From Geodermatophilus sp. TF02-6 (GTDB taxonomy: Bacteria; Actinomycetota; Actinomycetes; Mycobacteriales; Geodermatophilaceae): 64,000 nucleotides of DNA. Positions within the stretch are counted from its first letter, which is position 1, and every line of letters starts with the position of its first letter. Shown here piece after piece: positions 41,331 through 49,180 of this stretch. The DNA is taken from assembly GCF_003319115.1 (NCBI RefSeq), contig NZ_QOHF01000003.1:124001-188000 (forward strand), given 5' to 3'. The notes under the pieces are model-generated. The model was given only the letters and a program-made list of their open reading frames with translations. It was not told the origin of the DNA and searched no databases. Both the position numbers and the translations under genes were made by a program.

Positions 41331-42715
41331 CAGTGGGCGCCGGCGGGCATCGCCATGACGCTGTCCACGTCCCGCACGATGGGCGGCTCCTTGATCCACG
41401 TCATCGCCAGGGCGGCGATGGCGAGCAGGATCCCGGCGAACGTGATCGCGTTGTTCGGGTTGCCGCCCAGGAGGTTGTCGAAGATCGCCCCGAAGGTCAG
41501 CGTCTGGATGAGCATCGGGACGACGATCATCATGTTGATGATCCCCATGTACACCCCGTAGCGGGTCGACGGGATCAGCCGCACCGCCAGGATGTAGGGC
41601 ACCCCCATGATCGAGGCCCAGGCGATGCCGAGGCCGATGATCGGGATGAACAGCAGGTACCTGTTGGTCAGGTGCGGGAACACCAGCAACCCGGCCGCGG
41701 CGAGCAGCAGACAGGTCGAGTGCACCCACTTGGCGCCGCGTTGCCGGGCGAAGGCGACCAGCGGGAACGCGACCAGGAAGGTCACGATGTTGTACCAGCC
41801 GTTGACCAGTCCGGTCCACGAGACGGCCTCGGCGTAGGCGGGGCTCTGCGTGTCCGTCGTCCCGAACACCGACTGGGAGATCGACAGCGACACGAACTGC
41901 CAGTAGCAGACCATCGCGTACCACTGGAACAGGTACACCAGGGCCAGCTTGCGCAGCTGCGGAGGCATCTCGACGATGGCCTCCCAGATCTCGCGCACCG
42001 CGGTGCCGAAGCCGCCCTTCTTCTCCCGTATCGCCGCCAGCTCCTCGGGGGACGGCGGCAGCTCGGGCGTGCTCAGCACCGAGACGAGCACCGTGCCGAT
42101 GGAGCACACCGAGCCGAGGATGAACGAGGCGACGACCCAGTACGGGATGCCCGCGCTCGTCGCCCCAGTGATCAGGCTCTGGAAGACGAACAGCGAGATG
42201 TTGGCCAGGGTGATGCCGAATCCGGTGAAGAAGGACTGCGCGAGGAAGCCCTTGGCCAGCTGCTGCGGCGGCAGCCGGTCGGCGATGAACGCCCGGTACG
42301 GCTCCATCGCGGTGTTGTTGCTGGCGTCGAGCAGCCACAGCAGCAGGGCGGCCATCCACACCGCGGCCACGAACGGGAACAGGAACAGGCAGATGCTGCA
42401 GCCGATCGCACCGATGAGGAAGAACGGCTTGCGCCGGCCCCACCGCGGGCTCCAGGTCTTGTCCGACAGCGCGCCGATCAGGGGCTGGATGAACAACCCG
42501 GTGATCGGTCCGGCCAGGTTGAGCAGCGGCAGCTCGTCCGGGGAGGCCCCGAGGAAGTTGTAGATCGGGTTCACCGCGGTCTGCTGCATCCCGAAGCTGT
42601 ACTGGATGCCGAAGAAGCCGAGGTTCATCAGCAGGATCTGCCGCATGTTCATCAGCGGCTTCTCCCGCACGATGGTGGCGTGCGTGGTGCGGCTCTGCGT
42701 CAGCGAGGTGCTCAC
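41330..42715 (-). CDS. MFS sugar transporter, SLC45/sucrose-transporter-like
   Basis: A 461-aa, 12-helix transporter. FFGIQYSFGMQQTAVNPIYNFLG and SPRWGRRKPFFLIGAI (the R-x-GRR motif of sugar-specific MFS carriers) place it with SLC45/plant-type sucrose transporters; MGVPYILAVRLIPSTRYGVY is the second-half equivalent. It probably brings in an alpha-galactoside or another di- or trisaccharide with H+ for the divergent hydrolase next door. The GTG start overlaps the SRPBCC stop in a GTGA, so the two are coupled. Confidence 0.85.
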   Translation of the reverse strand: MSTSLTQSRTTHATIVREKPLMNMRQILLMNLGFFGIQYSFGMQQTAVNPIYNFLGASPDELPLLNLAGPITGLFIQPLIGALSDKTWSPRWGRRKPFFLIGAIGCSICLFLFPFVAAVWMAALLLWLLDASNNTAMEPYRAFIADRLPPQQLAKGFLAQSFFTGFGITLANISLFVFQSLITGATSAGIPYWVVASFILGSVCSIGTVLVSVLSTPELPPSPEELAAIREKKGGFGTAVREIWEAIVEMPPQLRKLALVYLFQWYAMVCYWQFVSLSISQSVFGTTDTQSPAYAEAVSWTGLVNGWYNIVTFLVAFPLVAFARQRGAKWVHSTCLLLAAAGLLVFPHLTNRYLLFIPIIGLGIAWASIMGVPYILAVRLIPSTRYGVYMGIINMMIVVPMLIQTLTFGAIFDNLLGGNPNNAITFAGILLAIAALAMTWIKEPPIVRDVDSVMAMPAGAH

Positions 42716-43197
42716 CGCGACACCTCCGGTGCCCGCTGCTCGTGCTCGGTGAGGTAGGTCTGCAGGCGGTCGAGCTCCTGCTCCCAGCCCCGGCTGTGCT
42801 GGCCGGCGACGTCGGGCTCGAAGGGGCCCTGGATGATGCGCAGCAGGGTGCCGTCGCGCCCGGTCTTGCTGAACTCGACGCGCAGCTCCAGCGGGACGTC
42901 CGGGTCGATGCCCGGGTCGCCGGTGATCCGCTGGCGGGCGACGAACACGTCGGGGTCGAAGAACTCGGTGAAGACCGCGTCGGTGGTCACCCGGGCCGTC
43001 GGGTCGTTGTCGCGGACCTTGACGTGGTGGTGACGCCCGCCCAGGCGCAGGTCGGAGGTGACGGTGTCCGGTTCCACGTGCCAGCCCAGACTGCCCCGCC
43101 AGCGGGCCATCTCCGCGGGCTGGGTCCACGCCTGGAACACGTCGGGACGCGGGTAGTCGAACTGCCGTTCGACCACGACCATGACGTTAGCGGTCAC
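42712..43197 (-). CDS. SRPBCC family protein (AHSA1-like)
   Basis: A 161-aa START-like domain. FDYPRPDVFQAWTQPAEMARW is the conserved first helix of AHSA1-type proteins, HHHVKVRDNDPTARV follows, and the last helix is GWEQELDRLQTYLTE. Such domains bind hydrophobic ligands or assist chaperones; many act next to ArsR regulators, none is visible here. GTG 43197 has GGAAGGGG six bases upstream, better than ATG 43182. It overlaps the end of the universal stress gene by 11 nt and its own stop overlaps the transporter start. Confidence 0.87.
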   Translation of the reverse strand: MTANVMVVVERQFDYPRPDVFQAWTQPAEMARWRGSLGWHVEPDTVTSDLRLGGRHHHVKVRDNDPTARVTTDAVFTEFFDPDVFVARQRITGDPGIDPDVPLELRVEFSKTGRDGTLLRIIQGPFEPDVAGQHSRGWEQELDRLQTYLTEHEQRAPEVSR

Positions 43198-43660
43198 TGG
43201 ATCCCCTTCCAGCGGTGGTGTGGACGATGAGGACGTCGCAGGGCGACTTCTGGGACACGGTGGCGGGCACCGAGCCCAGCAGCCGGCCGGACAGCGTGTT
43301 GATCCCGCGGTTGCCGACGACGAGCAGGTCGGCGCCGTGCTCCTCCGCCACGGACAGCAGGGCCTGCCCCGGGTCGCCCTCGACGAGCTGCCCGGTGACG
43401 CCGGACGCCCCGCCGGACTCGGCGCGCTGCACCGCCGCGGCGAGGGCCTCCTTCGCCGCGTCGGTGCCCAGGACCTGGGTGGAGGTGGGGTCGCTGAGCT
43501 GGCGGGTCACGCTGGCCTGCGCGCGGGGGCTCACCGCGCTGTAGGCGCAGACCACGAGCAGCAGCGCGCCCTCCGACGAGGCGACCTGGGCCGCGCGGTC
43601 GACCGCCCGGAACGAGGAGTGGGAGCCGTCGGTGCCGACGACGACGGTGGTGTAGCTCAT
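43187..43660 (-). CDS. Universal stress protein (UspA family)
   Basis: A 157-aa single-domain protein. VVVGTDGSHSSFRAVDRAAQ begins the fold and GADLLVVGNRGINTLSGRLLGSVPATVSQKSPCDVLIVHT holds the ATP-binding G-x2-G-x9-G(S/T) pattern, so it is an ATP-binding UspA. It is the first gene of an overlapping three-gene unit (USP, SRPBCC, transporter), an unusual partner set for a sugar locus. Stress-linked control is likely but not visible here. Confidence 0.92.
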   Translation of the reverse strand: MSYTTVVVGTDGSHSSFRAVDRAAQVASSEGALLLVVCAYSAVSPRAQASVTRQLSDPTSTQVLGTDAAKEALAAAVQRAESGGASGVTGQLVEGDPGQALLSVAEEHGADLLVVGNRGINTLSGRLLGSVPATVSQKSPCDVLIVHTTAGRGSSDR

Positions 43661-43770
43661 GACCGGTCCCGTCCTCCTCTGCCGGCGTGCGTGGACTCGG
43701 GGGCGCCGCGGGCGGCGCCGGGAAGCGGATCTCGGGCACGGGAGGCGGTGCCGACCCCCGCGGTGTGCGT

Positions 43771-43804
43771 CGTCATCGCGCTCACCTCGTCATCGCGCTC
43801 ACCT
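43771..43804. repeat. Tandem duplication of a 17-bp unit
   Basis: CGTCATCGCGCTCACCT occurs twice in perfect tandem, followed by a partial third copy (CGTCGTCC). It lies in the 300-nt gap between the universal stress gene and the LacI regulator. Nothing else recognisable is in that gap. Confidence 0.85.
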
Positions 43805-43960
43805 CGTCGTCCGTGGCCACCGAGGCGGCCCAACCTGTGAGGAAGATCACCAGCTGGACGGATTCAGCGGACAGTGAAGAGCCACCGCCGGGTGCTGTCA
43901 ACCCGGAGCAGCGGCGGCGGGAGAGGCAACCTGGGGTGGCGTGCGTGCCAGACTCCGCAC

Positions 43961-44986
43961 GTGGGCCAGCGGGTGACCCTCCAGCACGTCGCGGATCGGG
44001 CGGGGACCTCACGGACGACGGCGCACTACGTCCTGACCGGCCAGGAGCGCGAGATGCGCATCGCCGAGGACACCCGGCGGCGCGTGCTGCGCGCGGCCCA
44101 CGAGCTGCGCTACCGGCCCGACCTCATGGCCCGCGGACTGCGCACCCGCGTCACCCGGACCCTCGCCCTGGTCACCGACTCCGTGGCCAGCGAGGCCTAC
44201 GCCGGGGAGCTCGTCTACGGCTCCCTCCTCGCCGCGGCCGCGCGCGGCTACCTGCTCTTCGTCTGCGAGACCGGGGAGGACGTCGAACTCGAGGGGCAGC
44301 TGGTCGAGGAGCTCCTCGACCGGCACGTCGACGCCTACCTCTACGCGAGCTACTTCACCCGCGAGGTCGAGGTCCCCGACGCACTCCGGTCGCAGCGCCT
44401 GGTGCTGCTCAACTGCCGGGCGCCCGGGAGCGGTCTGCCCTCCGTCGTCCCCGACGAGGTGGCCGCGGGCCGGTCGGCCGCGGCCGCCCTGCTGGACGCC
44501 GGCCACCGGGACGGCATCTGGCTGGTCGGCGAGACCGAGCCGCAGGTCATCGCCGCCGCCGAGCGGGTGCGCGGCATGGAGGAGGTCCTGGGCGCCGCCG
44601 GAGCGCGGCTCGCCGGCACCGTGCCCTCGGCCTGGTGGCCCGAGTCGGCCTTCGAGCAGTTCGGGGCCTTCCTCGACGAGCGCCGTCACCCGCGAGCGGT
44701 CATCTGCTTCAACGACCGCGTGGCCATGGGGGTCTACCAGGCCCTCGCCGTCCGCGGGCTGCGCGTCCCGGGGGACGTCTCCGTGGTCGCCTTCGACGAC
44801 TCCGACCTCGCCGTGTGGCTGCGGCCGGCGCTGTCCAGCGTCGCCCTGCCGCACCGGGAGCTGGCCACCACCGCGGTGGAGCTGCTGCTCGGCGAGGGGG
44901 ACCCGGGCACGGAGCACCGGGTGCCCATGCCGCTGCGCCTGCGCGAGTCGATCGGCCCGCCGCGGGCATCCTGGCGCTCGTGGTGA
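43961..44986 (+). CDS. LacI-family transcriptional regulator
   Basis: About 341 aa. LQHVADRAGTSRTTAHYVLT with RRVLRAAHELRYRPDLMARGLRT is the LacI HTH and hinge helix. The rest is a periplasmic-binding-protein-like effector domain ending LRVPGDVSVVAFDDSDLAVWLRPALSSVALP, the standard pattern. It probably controls the galactoside genes around 40-43 kb. I took GTG 43961 (MGQRVTLQ); GTG 43973 fits too. Neither has a strong ribosome binding site, so expression may be low or leaderless. I cannot pick out the operator. Confidence 0.88.
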   Translation: MGQRVTLQHVADRAGTSRTTAHYVLTGQEREMRIAEDTRRRVLRAAHELRYRPDLMARGLRTRVTRTLALVTDSVASEAYAGELVYGSLLAAAARGYLLFVCETGEDVELEGQLVEELLDRHVDAYLYASYFTREVEVPDALRSQRLVLLNCRAPGSGLPSVVPDEVAAGRSAAAALLDAGHRDGIWLVGETEPQVIAAAERVRGMEEVLGAAGARLAGTVPSAWWPESAFEQFGAFLDERRHPRAVICFNDRVAMGVYQALAVRGLRVPGDVSVVAFDDSDLAVWLRPALSSVALPHRELATTAVELLLGEGDPGTEHRVPMPLRLRESIGPPRASWRSW

Positions 44987-45044
44987 TCCCGCGTCACCCG
45001 ATCGGGTTCCGACCCCGGTCACGCGGAGCGACGCCTCGGGCGGG

Positions 45045-45632
45045 TTGAGCACGAACGACGAGCTGGCCGCCGCGCTGCTGCCCGCGGAGGCCTTCGGCCC
45101 GGCCGCCGACGCCGTGTCCGTCGACGTCCGGCAGGTGACCACCGGTGCGGGCGGCGACCTGCCGCAGGGTGCCTCGGTCACCCCCCAGTGCGGCGAGGGC
45201 GTCGGCGGCACCGCGGTCAGCCCGGAGGACTTCGGGGTCGTGGTGGCCCAGGCGGCGACCACCGACGCCGACGTCACCGTCGAGCTCCTGGCCGAGAGCG
45301 AGCAGGCCGACGCGGCCGGCCCGCGGTTCGCCGACCTGGTGGAGCAGTGCCGGCAGGTGACGATCACCGCCCCCGACGGCAGCTCCGCCACCGTCGACCT
45401 CGCCGCCCTGGCCGTCCCGGACCTGGGCGACGCGAGCGACGGCGTCCGGTTCACCACCGCCGTCCGGGCGCCGGACGGCACGAACCTGACCGTGCCCAGC
45501 CTGCTCGCCGTGGCCACCGACGGGCAGCGGCTGCTGTACCTGCAGCGGACCGGTACCGGCTCCGCGCCGCTGGACGAGGGCGCCTTCACCGACCTCTTCG
45601 CGCTGGCCTTCGAGACCCAGCAGACCCCCTGA
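45045..45632 (+). CDS. Hypothetical protein, sensor-lipoprotein-like domain, possibly 5'-truncated
   Basis: A 195-aa frame with ELAAALLPAEAFGPAADAVS at its start and ARFxxLVEQC-type text (PRFADLVEQCRQVTITAPDG) in the middle; this pattern is seen in extracellular domains of actinobacterial sensor lipoproteins. But no signal peptide or lipobox precedes it. The only start is a TTG at 45045 without a good ribosome binding site, and the frame is open back into the LacI gene. The N-terminus may have been lost by rearrangement. Confidence 0.5.
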   Translation: MSTNDELAAALLPAEAFGPAADAVSVDVRQVTTGAGGDLPQGASVTPQCGEGVGGTAVSPEDFGVVVAQAATTDADVTVELLAESEQADAAGPRFADLVEQCRQVTITAPDGSSATVDLAALAVPDLGDASDGVRFTTAVRAPDGTNLTVPSLLAVATDGQRLLYLQRTGTGSAPLDEGAFTDLFALAFETQQTP

Positions 45633-45639
45633 GCGCACC

Positions 45640-45689
45640 GGGCACCCGAGCTCCCCGGGCACCCGAGCTCCCCGGGCACCCGAGCTCAC
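45640..45689. repeat. Three tandem copies of a 17-bp unit
   Basis: GGGCACCCGAGCTCCCC at 45640-45656 and 45657-45673, then GGGCACCCGAGCTCAC at 45674-45689. The last copy includes the stop codon of the minus-strand gene. A slippage-prone array, expected to vary in copy number. Confidence 0.9.
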
Positions 45690-45991
45690 AGCGAGAGGAG
45701 GCTCCCCAGCGCGCCGGCGACGACGCCGACCAGCAGCAGGACGGCGGCGGTCGCCCGGTCGAACCGGTTGCCGAGCAGGTGGTCCACCAGGCCGTCCAGC
45801 TCCTCGGCCCGCACGGGGGCCCCGGCAGGGGTGTCGCGCCCACCCACACCCGACCGGGCGTCGCGCCAGCGACGCAGGGCGTCGCCGGTCCGGCGTCCCT
45901 CGCCGACCAGGAGCGCGATGCCGGTCAGCTGAGCGAGCAGCGCCACGGAGAAGCAGACGACGGCCAGGGCGACCCGCGCGGTCTCGCTCAT
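45686..45991 (-). CDS. Small membrane protein of unknown function
   Basis: A 101-aa protein with an N-terminal helix (VALAVVCFSVALLAQLTGIALLVG), a charged middle (RRWRDARSGVGGRD) and a C-terminal helix (TAAVLLLVGVVAGALGSLLSL). Both ends would sit on the same side of the membrane. I recognise no family. The ATG lacks a clear ribosome binding site. Its stop codon is in the tandem array, so copy-number change could alter its end. Confidence 0.65.
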   Translation of the reverse strand: MSETARVALAVVCFSVALLAQLTGIALLVGEGRRTGDALRRWRDARSGVGGRDTPAGAPVRAEELDGLVDHLLGNRFDRATAAVLLLVGVVAGALGSLLSL

Positions 45992-46090
45992 GGCGCCGAG
46001 CGTGCCCGGTGCGCGGCGGCACCGGCGACCCCGCCCGCCCCGAGGGCCGGGAGCGGCGAGAGCGGCGGGATCGCCGCGACGGTCAGCCGG

Positions 46091-46426
46091 TCAGCGCGGC
46101 TGGGCCGGGTTGGTCGGGTCGCCGTGCGACGGCGGGTTGACCGGCGGGCCGGACGTCGCCTCGGAGACCTTCGAGCCGGCCGCGGTGGGCACGGGGTCGT
46201 CGGCGGCCGGGGCGGCGGGGTCGCCACCGGAGGGCCGGGCGCCCTCGCGCAGCGCGGCGAGCCGGTTCTCCATGATCGTCACCACCCGCAACCGGTCGGC
46301 GTGCGCGCGCTCGTACTCCAGCAGCGTCTCGACGCCGGTGGCGTCCAGCATGCGGATCCGCGACGCGAGCCCCTCGACCGGGATGTGGTCGTAGTCGGGC
46401 AGCGGCAGCTGGTCGTGCTCGGTCAT
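46091..46426 (-). CDS. Small hypothetical protein (LPLPDYDHLP-type domain)
   Basis: A 111-aa protein. LPLPDYDHIPVEGLASRIRM followed by LLEYERAHADRLRVVTIMEN and RLAAL is a conserved actinobacterial domain of unknown function often found alone or at ends of lipid-linked proteins. The rest is a Pro/Gly/Ser-rich tail (PSGGDPAAPAADDPVPTAAG) with no structure. No membrane helix. It is divergent from the Balon-type gene, 142 nt away. Confidence 0.75.
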   Translation of the reverse strand: MTEHDQLPLPDYDHIPVEGLASRIRMLDATGVETLLEYERAHADRLRVVTIMENRLAALREGARPSGGDPAAPAADDPVPTAAGSKVSEATSGPPVNPPSHGDPTNPAQPR

Positions 46427-46568
46427 GGCCGAGGCACCTACCCCCGCGCTCCCGGTCCGACACCGGGTGTGAGGGGGCGGCCGGTGGGTAGGCGGCGGAG
46501 GCGGGAGCGCCCGGTCGCGGGTCCCGCCCACCGACGCCCACCGCGATCGAGGGAGTGGTCCCCACCCC

Positions 46569-47723
46569 ATGGACGTGTCCTTCCTGGAGCCGGTCCTGCA
46601 CGCCTCCGGGCCCTACGCCACCGTGTGCGCCGACGTCACGCACGTCAGCGCGACCGCCGACACCGAAGTGGAGCTGCGGGTCCGCGCCATCGCCGAACAG
46701 CTCACCGAGCAGGGCGCGCCGGAGGCGGTCGTCGAGGCCGTCCGCAGCCGGCTGCTGGAGGCGAACGAAGGTGGGGAGATCGCCACGCTGCGCGGCCGGG
46801 CCCTCGTCGTCGCGGCTGACGGGTCCGTGGTCCTCGACCAGGCGCTGATCGACGCACCGCTGCGGGTGGTGGCCGCGTGGGCCCCGACACCGGACCTGCT
46901 GCCGATCCTGCGCCAGCTGCCCGGGCGGGTGCCGCACATCGTCGCCCTCGTCGACCGGACGGGTGCGGACATCACCTACGTGGGCATGCCCGGGCAGGAG
47001 GATGAGGAAGAGACGGTGAAGGGCGACACCTTCCACATGCGCAAGGTGAAGGTCGGTGACTGGTCGCACAGCCAGTACCAGAACAGCGCCGAGAACACGT
47101 GGATCGACAACGCCGACCGGGTCGCCGAGCGGATCGCCTCGTACGCCCGTCGGTACGGGCCGAGGTTCGTGCTCGTCGCCGGCGACGTCCGGGCCCGCGC
47201 CATCCTCACCGACCGGGCGAGCGACCTGTGGAAGGACCTCGTCGTGACGATGGACGAGGGCGGCCGCGCCGCCGGGGCCGACCGGGAGCCGGTCGAGCGG
47301 CGGGCCGCCGAGCTGGTCGCCGAGCACGAGGCCCACGAGGAGGCCCGCGCGGTCGAGCAGATCGAGGCGGCCGCCGCGCACGGGCTGGCGGTCACCGGGA
47401 CGGCGTACGTCGTCGAGGCGCTGCGCAAGGGCCAGGTCGAGACCCTCGTGCTCGCCGACGAGCCCGACGACGAGAAGCTGCTGGTCGGCGCCTCCCCGCT
47501 GGAGCTCGGCCTCGACCAGGGCGACATGGACGCCCTCGGGGTCCAGGAGGTGCACTCGGTGCCGGCCGACCGGGCGCTGCTGGCCGCGGCGGTGGCCGGC
47601 AGCGCCGACGTCGTCGTCGTCCCCCGGGCGGCCCTGCCCGGCGACATCCCGGTCGCCGCCGTCCTCCGCTACACCGACGACTCCACCCCCGGGCCGCAGC
47701 GCACCGAGGAGCCGACCCCGTGA
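46569..47723 (+). CDS. Bacterial eRF1-like (baeRF/Rv2629) protein, candidate ribosome hibernation factor
   Basis: A 384-aa protein related to archaeal/eukaryotic release factor 1. The N-terminal domain (FLEPVLHASGPYATVCADVT) leads to a middle domain with VKGDTFHMRKVKVGDWSHSQ and WIDNADRVAERIASYARRYG, then a C-terminal Pelota/L7Ae-like part (AVTGTAYVVEALRKGQVETL). This is the family of M. tuberculosis Rv2629 and the recently described hibernation factor Balon, which binds the ribosome A site in cold or stress. The GGQ of true release factors is not visible. It is coupled by GTGA to the next gene. Confidence 0.82.
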   Translation: MDVSFLEPVLHASGPYATVCADVTHVSATADTEVELRVRAIAEQLTEQGAPEAVVEAVRSRLLEANEGGEIATLRGRALVVAADGSVVLDQALIDAPLRVVAAWAPTPDLLPILRQLPGRVPHIVALVDRTGADITYVGMPGQEDEEETVKGDTFHMRKVKVGDWSHSQYQNSAENTWIDNADRVAERIASYARRYGPRFVLVAGDVRARAILTDRASDLWKDLVVTMDEGGRAAGADREPVERRAAELVAEHEAHEEARAVEQIEAAAAHGLAVTGTAYVVEALRKGQVETLVLADEPDDEKLLVGASPLELGLDQGDMDALGVQEVHSVPADRALLAAAVAGSADVVVVPRAALPGDIPVAAVLRYTDDSTPGPQRTEEPTP

Positions 47724-47980
47724 GCAACCCGCACCAGCCCGCGACCGCGCCCGGCACCTCGCCGGGCGGCGTGGAGCGCCGGGCGGCGCTCGCCGAGGCG
47801 CTCGGCGAGGAGGTGTGGCCCGCCGACCTGGCCCGCCTGCAGGGACCCGCCGCGAGCGTGCGAGGGGCGGGGGGCAGGGGGGTCCTTCCGCTGCGCCGGT
47901 TGCCGGCCGGGCAGCAGTTCGCCAACGTGCAGGACGTCGCCCGAGCACTGGGCACCGGTACCGAGCAGGAGCGTTTCTGA
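47720..47980 (+). CDS. Small hypothetical protein (DUF2795-like tail) interrupted by a dispersed repeat
   Basis: An 86-aa frame. ERRAALAEALGEEVWPADLA and LPAGQQFANVQDVARALG look like parts of a compact helical protein, probably of the DUF2795-like group. Between them, codons 42-57 (GPAASVRGAGGRGVLP) are written by a copy of the GC-rich repeat that is otherwise intergenic in this window. The GTG start sits in the stop of the Balon-type gene. Either the repeat was tolerated as an insert, or the gene is broken. Confidence 0.6.
   Translation: MSNPHQPATAPGTSPGGVERRAALAEALGEEVWPADLARLQGPAASVRGAGGRGVLPLRRLPAGQQFANVQDVARALGTGTEQERF
47842..47887. repeat. GC-rich dispersed repeat, copy 5, inside a coding frame
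   Basis: GGGACCCGCCGCGAGCGTGC followed by GAGGGGCGGGGGGCAGGGGG and GTCCTT. Both core and tail match the other copies. It lies within the 86-aa reading frame instead of between genes. Confidence 0.7.
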
Positions 47981-47981
47981 G

Positions 47982-48212
47982 ATGACCACGCAGAAGAAAC
48001 CCAGCCCCGAGGCGCTGGCCAACGTGACCGAGGACAACGTCCGCAGCCGCGCCCAGCTGCTGCCCGAGGAGGAGCAGGTCGCCGGCAGCGGGATGGAGGA
48101 GGTGGCGGCCGAGGTGATCCTCGCCGAGTCCGAGGAGCGAACGGTCCACCCCGACCCCGACGACGCGCAGGGTGGCCACCGGCGCTCCGAGGACACCGCG
48201 GACCTGCCCTGA
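47982..48212 (+). CDS. Small acidic hypothetical protein
   Basis: A 76-aa, strongly acidic, probably disordered protein: TTQKKPSPEALANVTEDNVR, then LLPEEEQVAGSGMEEVAAEV, and a Glu/Asp/His-rich end. No motif I know. It starts one base after the previous stop, so it belongs to the Balon-type operon. Small acidic proteins often travel with ribosome-associated stress factors, but nothing more can be claimed. Confidence 0.6.
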   Translation: MTTQKKPSPEALANVTEDNVRSRAQLLPEEEQVAGSGMEEVAAEVILAESEERTVHPDPDDAQGGHRRSEDTADLP

Positions 48213-48595
48213 GCGCAGCCCATGAGCACTGGGTCCAGCTGCGCTGGTCGGATCCGGACTCGTTCGGCCACGTCAACCACGCTCGGGCGCTGAGCCTGCT
48301 GGAGGACGCCCGGCTGGCGATGGCCGGCCCCGGGGACCGCGACCTCATCCTCGCGCGACTGGAGGTCGACTATCTCCGCCAGCTCTACTACCGGGTCGGC
48401 GAGCGGCTGTGCGTGCGCAGCTGGATCACCCGGCTCGGTACGAAGTCGCTCACGATGCGCCAGGAACTCACCCAGGACGACCGGGTCGCCATCCGTGCCG
48501 ACTCGGTCGTGGTGCTCTTCGACTTCACCACCGACGCCAGCCGCGCGATGACCGAGGCCGAGCGCGCCCACTGGTCGCGGTTCGCCGGGTCCTGA
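48209..48595 (+). CDS. Acyl-CoA thioesterase (hot-dog fold), start unusual
   Basis: The protein reads EHWVQLRWSDPDSFGHVNHA then RALSLLEDARLAMAG and LARLEVDYLRQLYYRVGERL, the 4HBT/YbgC pattern with the catalytic Asp region D-S-F-G-H-V-N-H. The first ATG in frame, 48320, would delete this motif. No ATG/GTG/TTG precedes it in frame; a CTG at 48209 overlapping the previous stop is the only start codon left. An ATG at 48222 is one base out of frame, so one base may have been lost here. It hydrolyses acyl-CoA in the cytoplasm if intact. Confidence 0.65.
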   Translation: MSAAHEHWVQLRWSDPDSFGHVNHARALSLLEDARLAMAGPGDRDLILARLEVDYLRQLYYRVGERLCVRSWITRLGTKSLTMRQELTQDDRVAIRADSVVVLFDFTTDASRAMTEAERAHWSRFAGS

Positions 48596-48732
48596 GGTGG
48601 CGTTCTCCGCTGGGCTGCCGACGTGCGCGGCGGCCGCGTCGACAGCGGCCACCACGTGGCCGAGGGAGCGCCGGGGGAGCTGGCCGCGGCTGGTCCCGTT
48701 CCTGCGTGGGTGATCCCGGGTACCGGTCCGGC

Positions 48733-49161
48733 ATGCCGAAGACGACGAAGAGCGGCGACGCGAAACAGGACGAGATCCCCAGCACCCTGCAGCGTTCGGA
48801 CGACAAGGCGCAGCGCACCTTCGCCAAGGCGCACGACTCGGCGCTGGAGTCCTACGACGACGAGCAGCGCGCCAACCAGGTCGCCTGGGCCGCGGTGAAG
48901 CACACGCACGAGAAGGTCGGTGACCACTGGGAGCCCAAGCCCGGTGGCCGCAAGGGGCCCTCCGATGCCCAGGCCGAGGGCGGGCGCGACACGAACCGGG
49001 AGACGAAGGGCGGCGTGGACGCCAACGCCACCAAAGCGCACCTGATGGACGTCGCCAAGCGCCTGGGCGTCTCCGGCCGGTCGAGGATGAGCAAGGACGA
49101 ACTGGTCGACGCCATCCAGAAGGCCAACGACCGGGAGACCCGCAGGGCACGGGAGGAGTGA
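48733..49161 (+). CDS. ChaB-family protein with a Rho N-terminal-like domain
   Basis: A 142-aa basic protein. EIPSTLQRSDDKAQRTFAKA with HDSALESYDDEQRANQVAWA and AVKHTHEK is the ChaB fold, and residues ~107-138 (TKAHLMDVAKRLGVSGRSRM and SKDELVDAIQKA) form a Rho-N/SAP-type helix-extended-loop-helix that binds nucleic acid. ChaB is named from cation transport regulation in E. coli; its true role is unclear. ATG start, weak ribosome binding site. Convergent with the M24 peptidase gene. Confidence 0.85.
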   Translation: MPKTTKSGDAKQDEIPSTLQRSDDKAQRTFAKAHDSALESYDDEQRANQVAWAAVKHTHEKVGDHWEPKPGGRKGPSDAQAEGGRDTNRETKGGVDANATKAHLMDVAKRLGVSGRSRMSKDELVDAIQKANDRETRRAREE

Positions 49162-49180
49162 GCGCCCCGGGACGCCTCCT

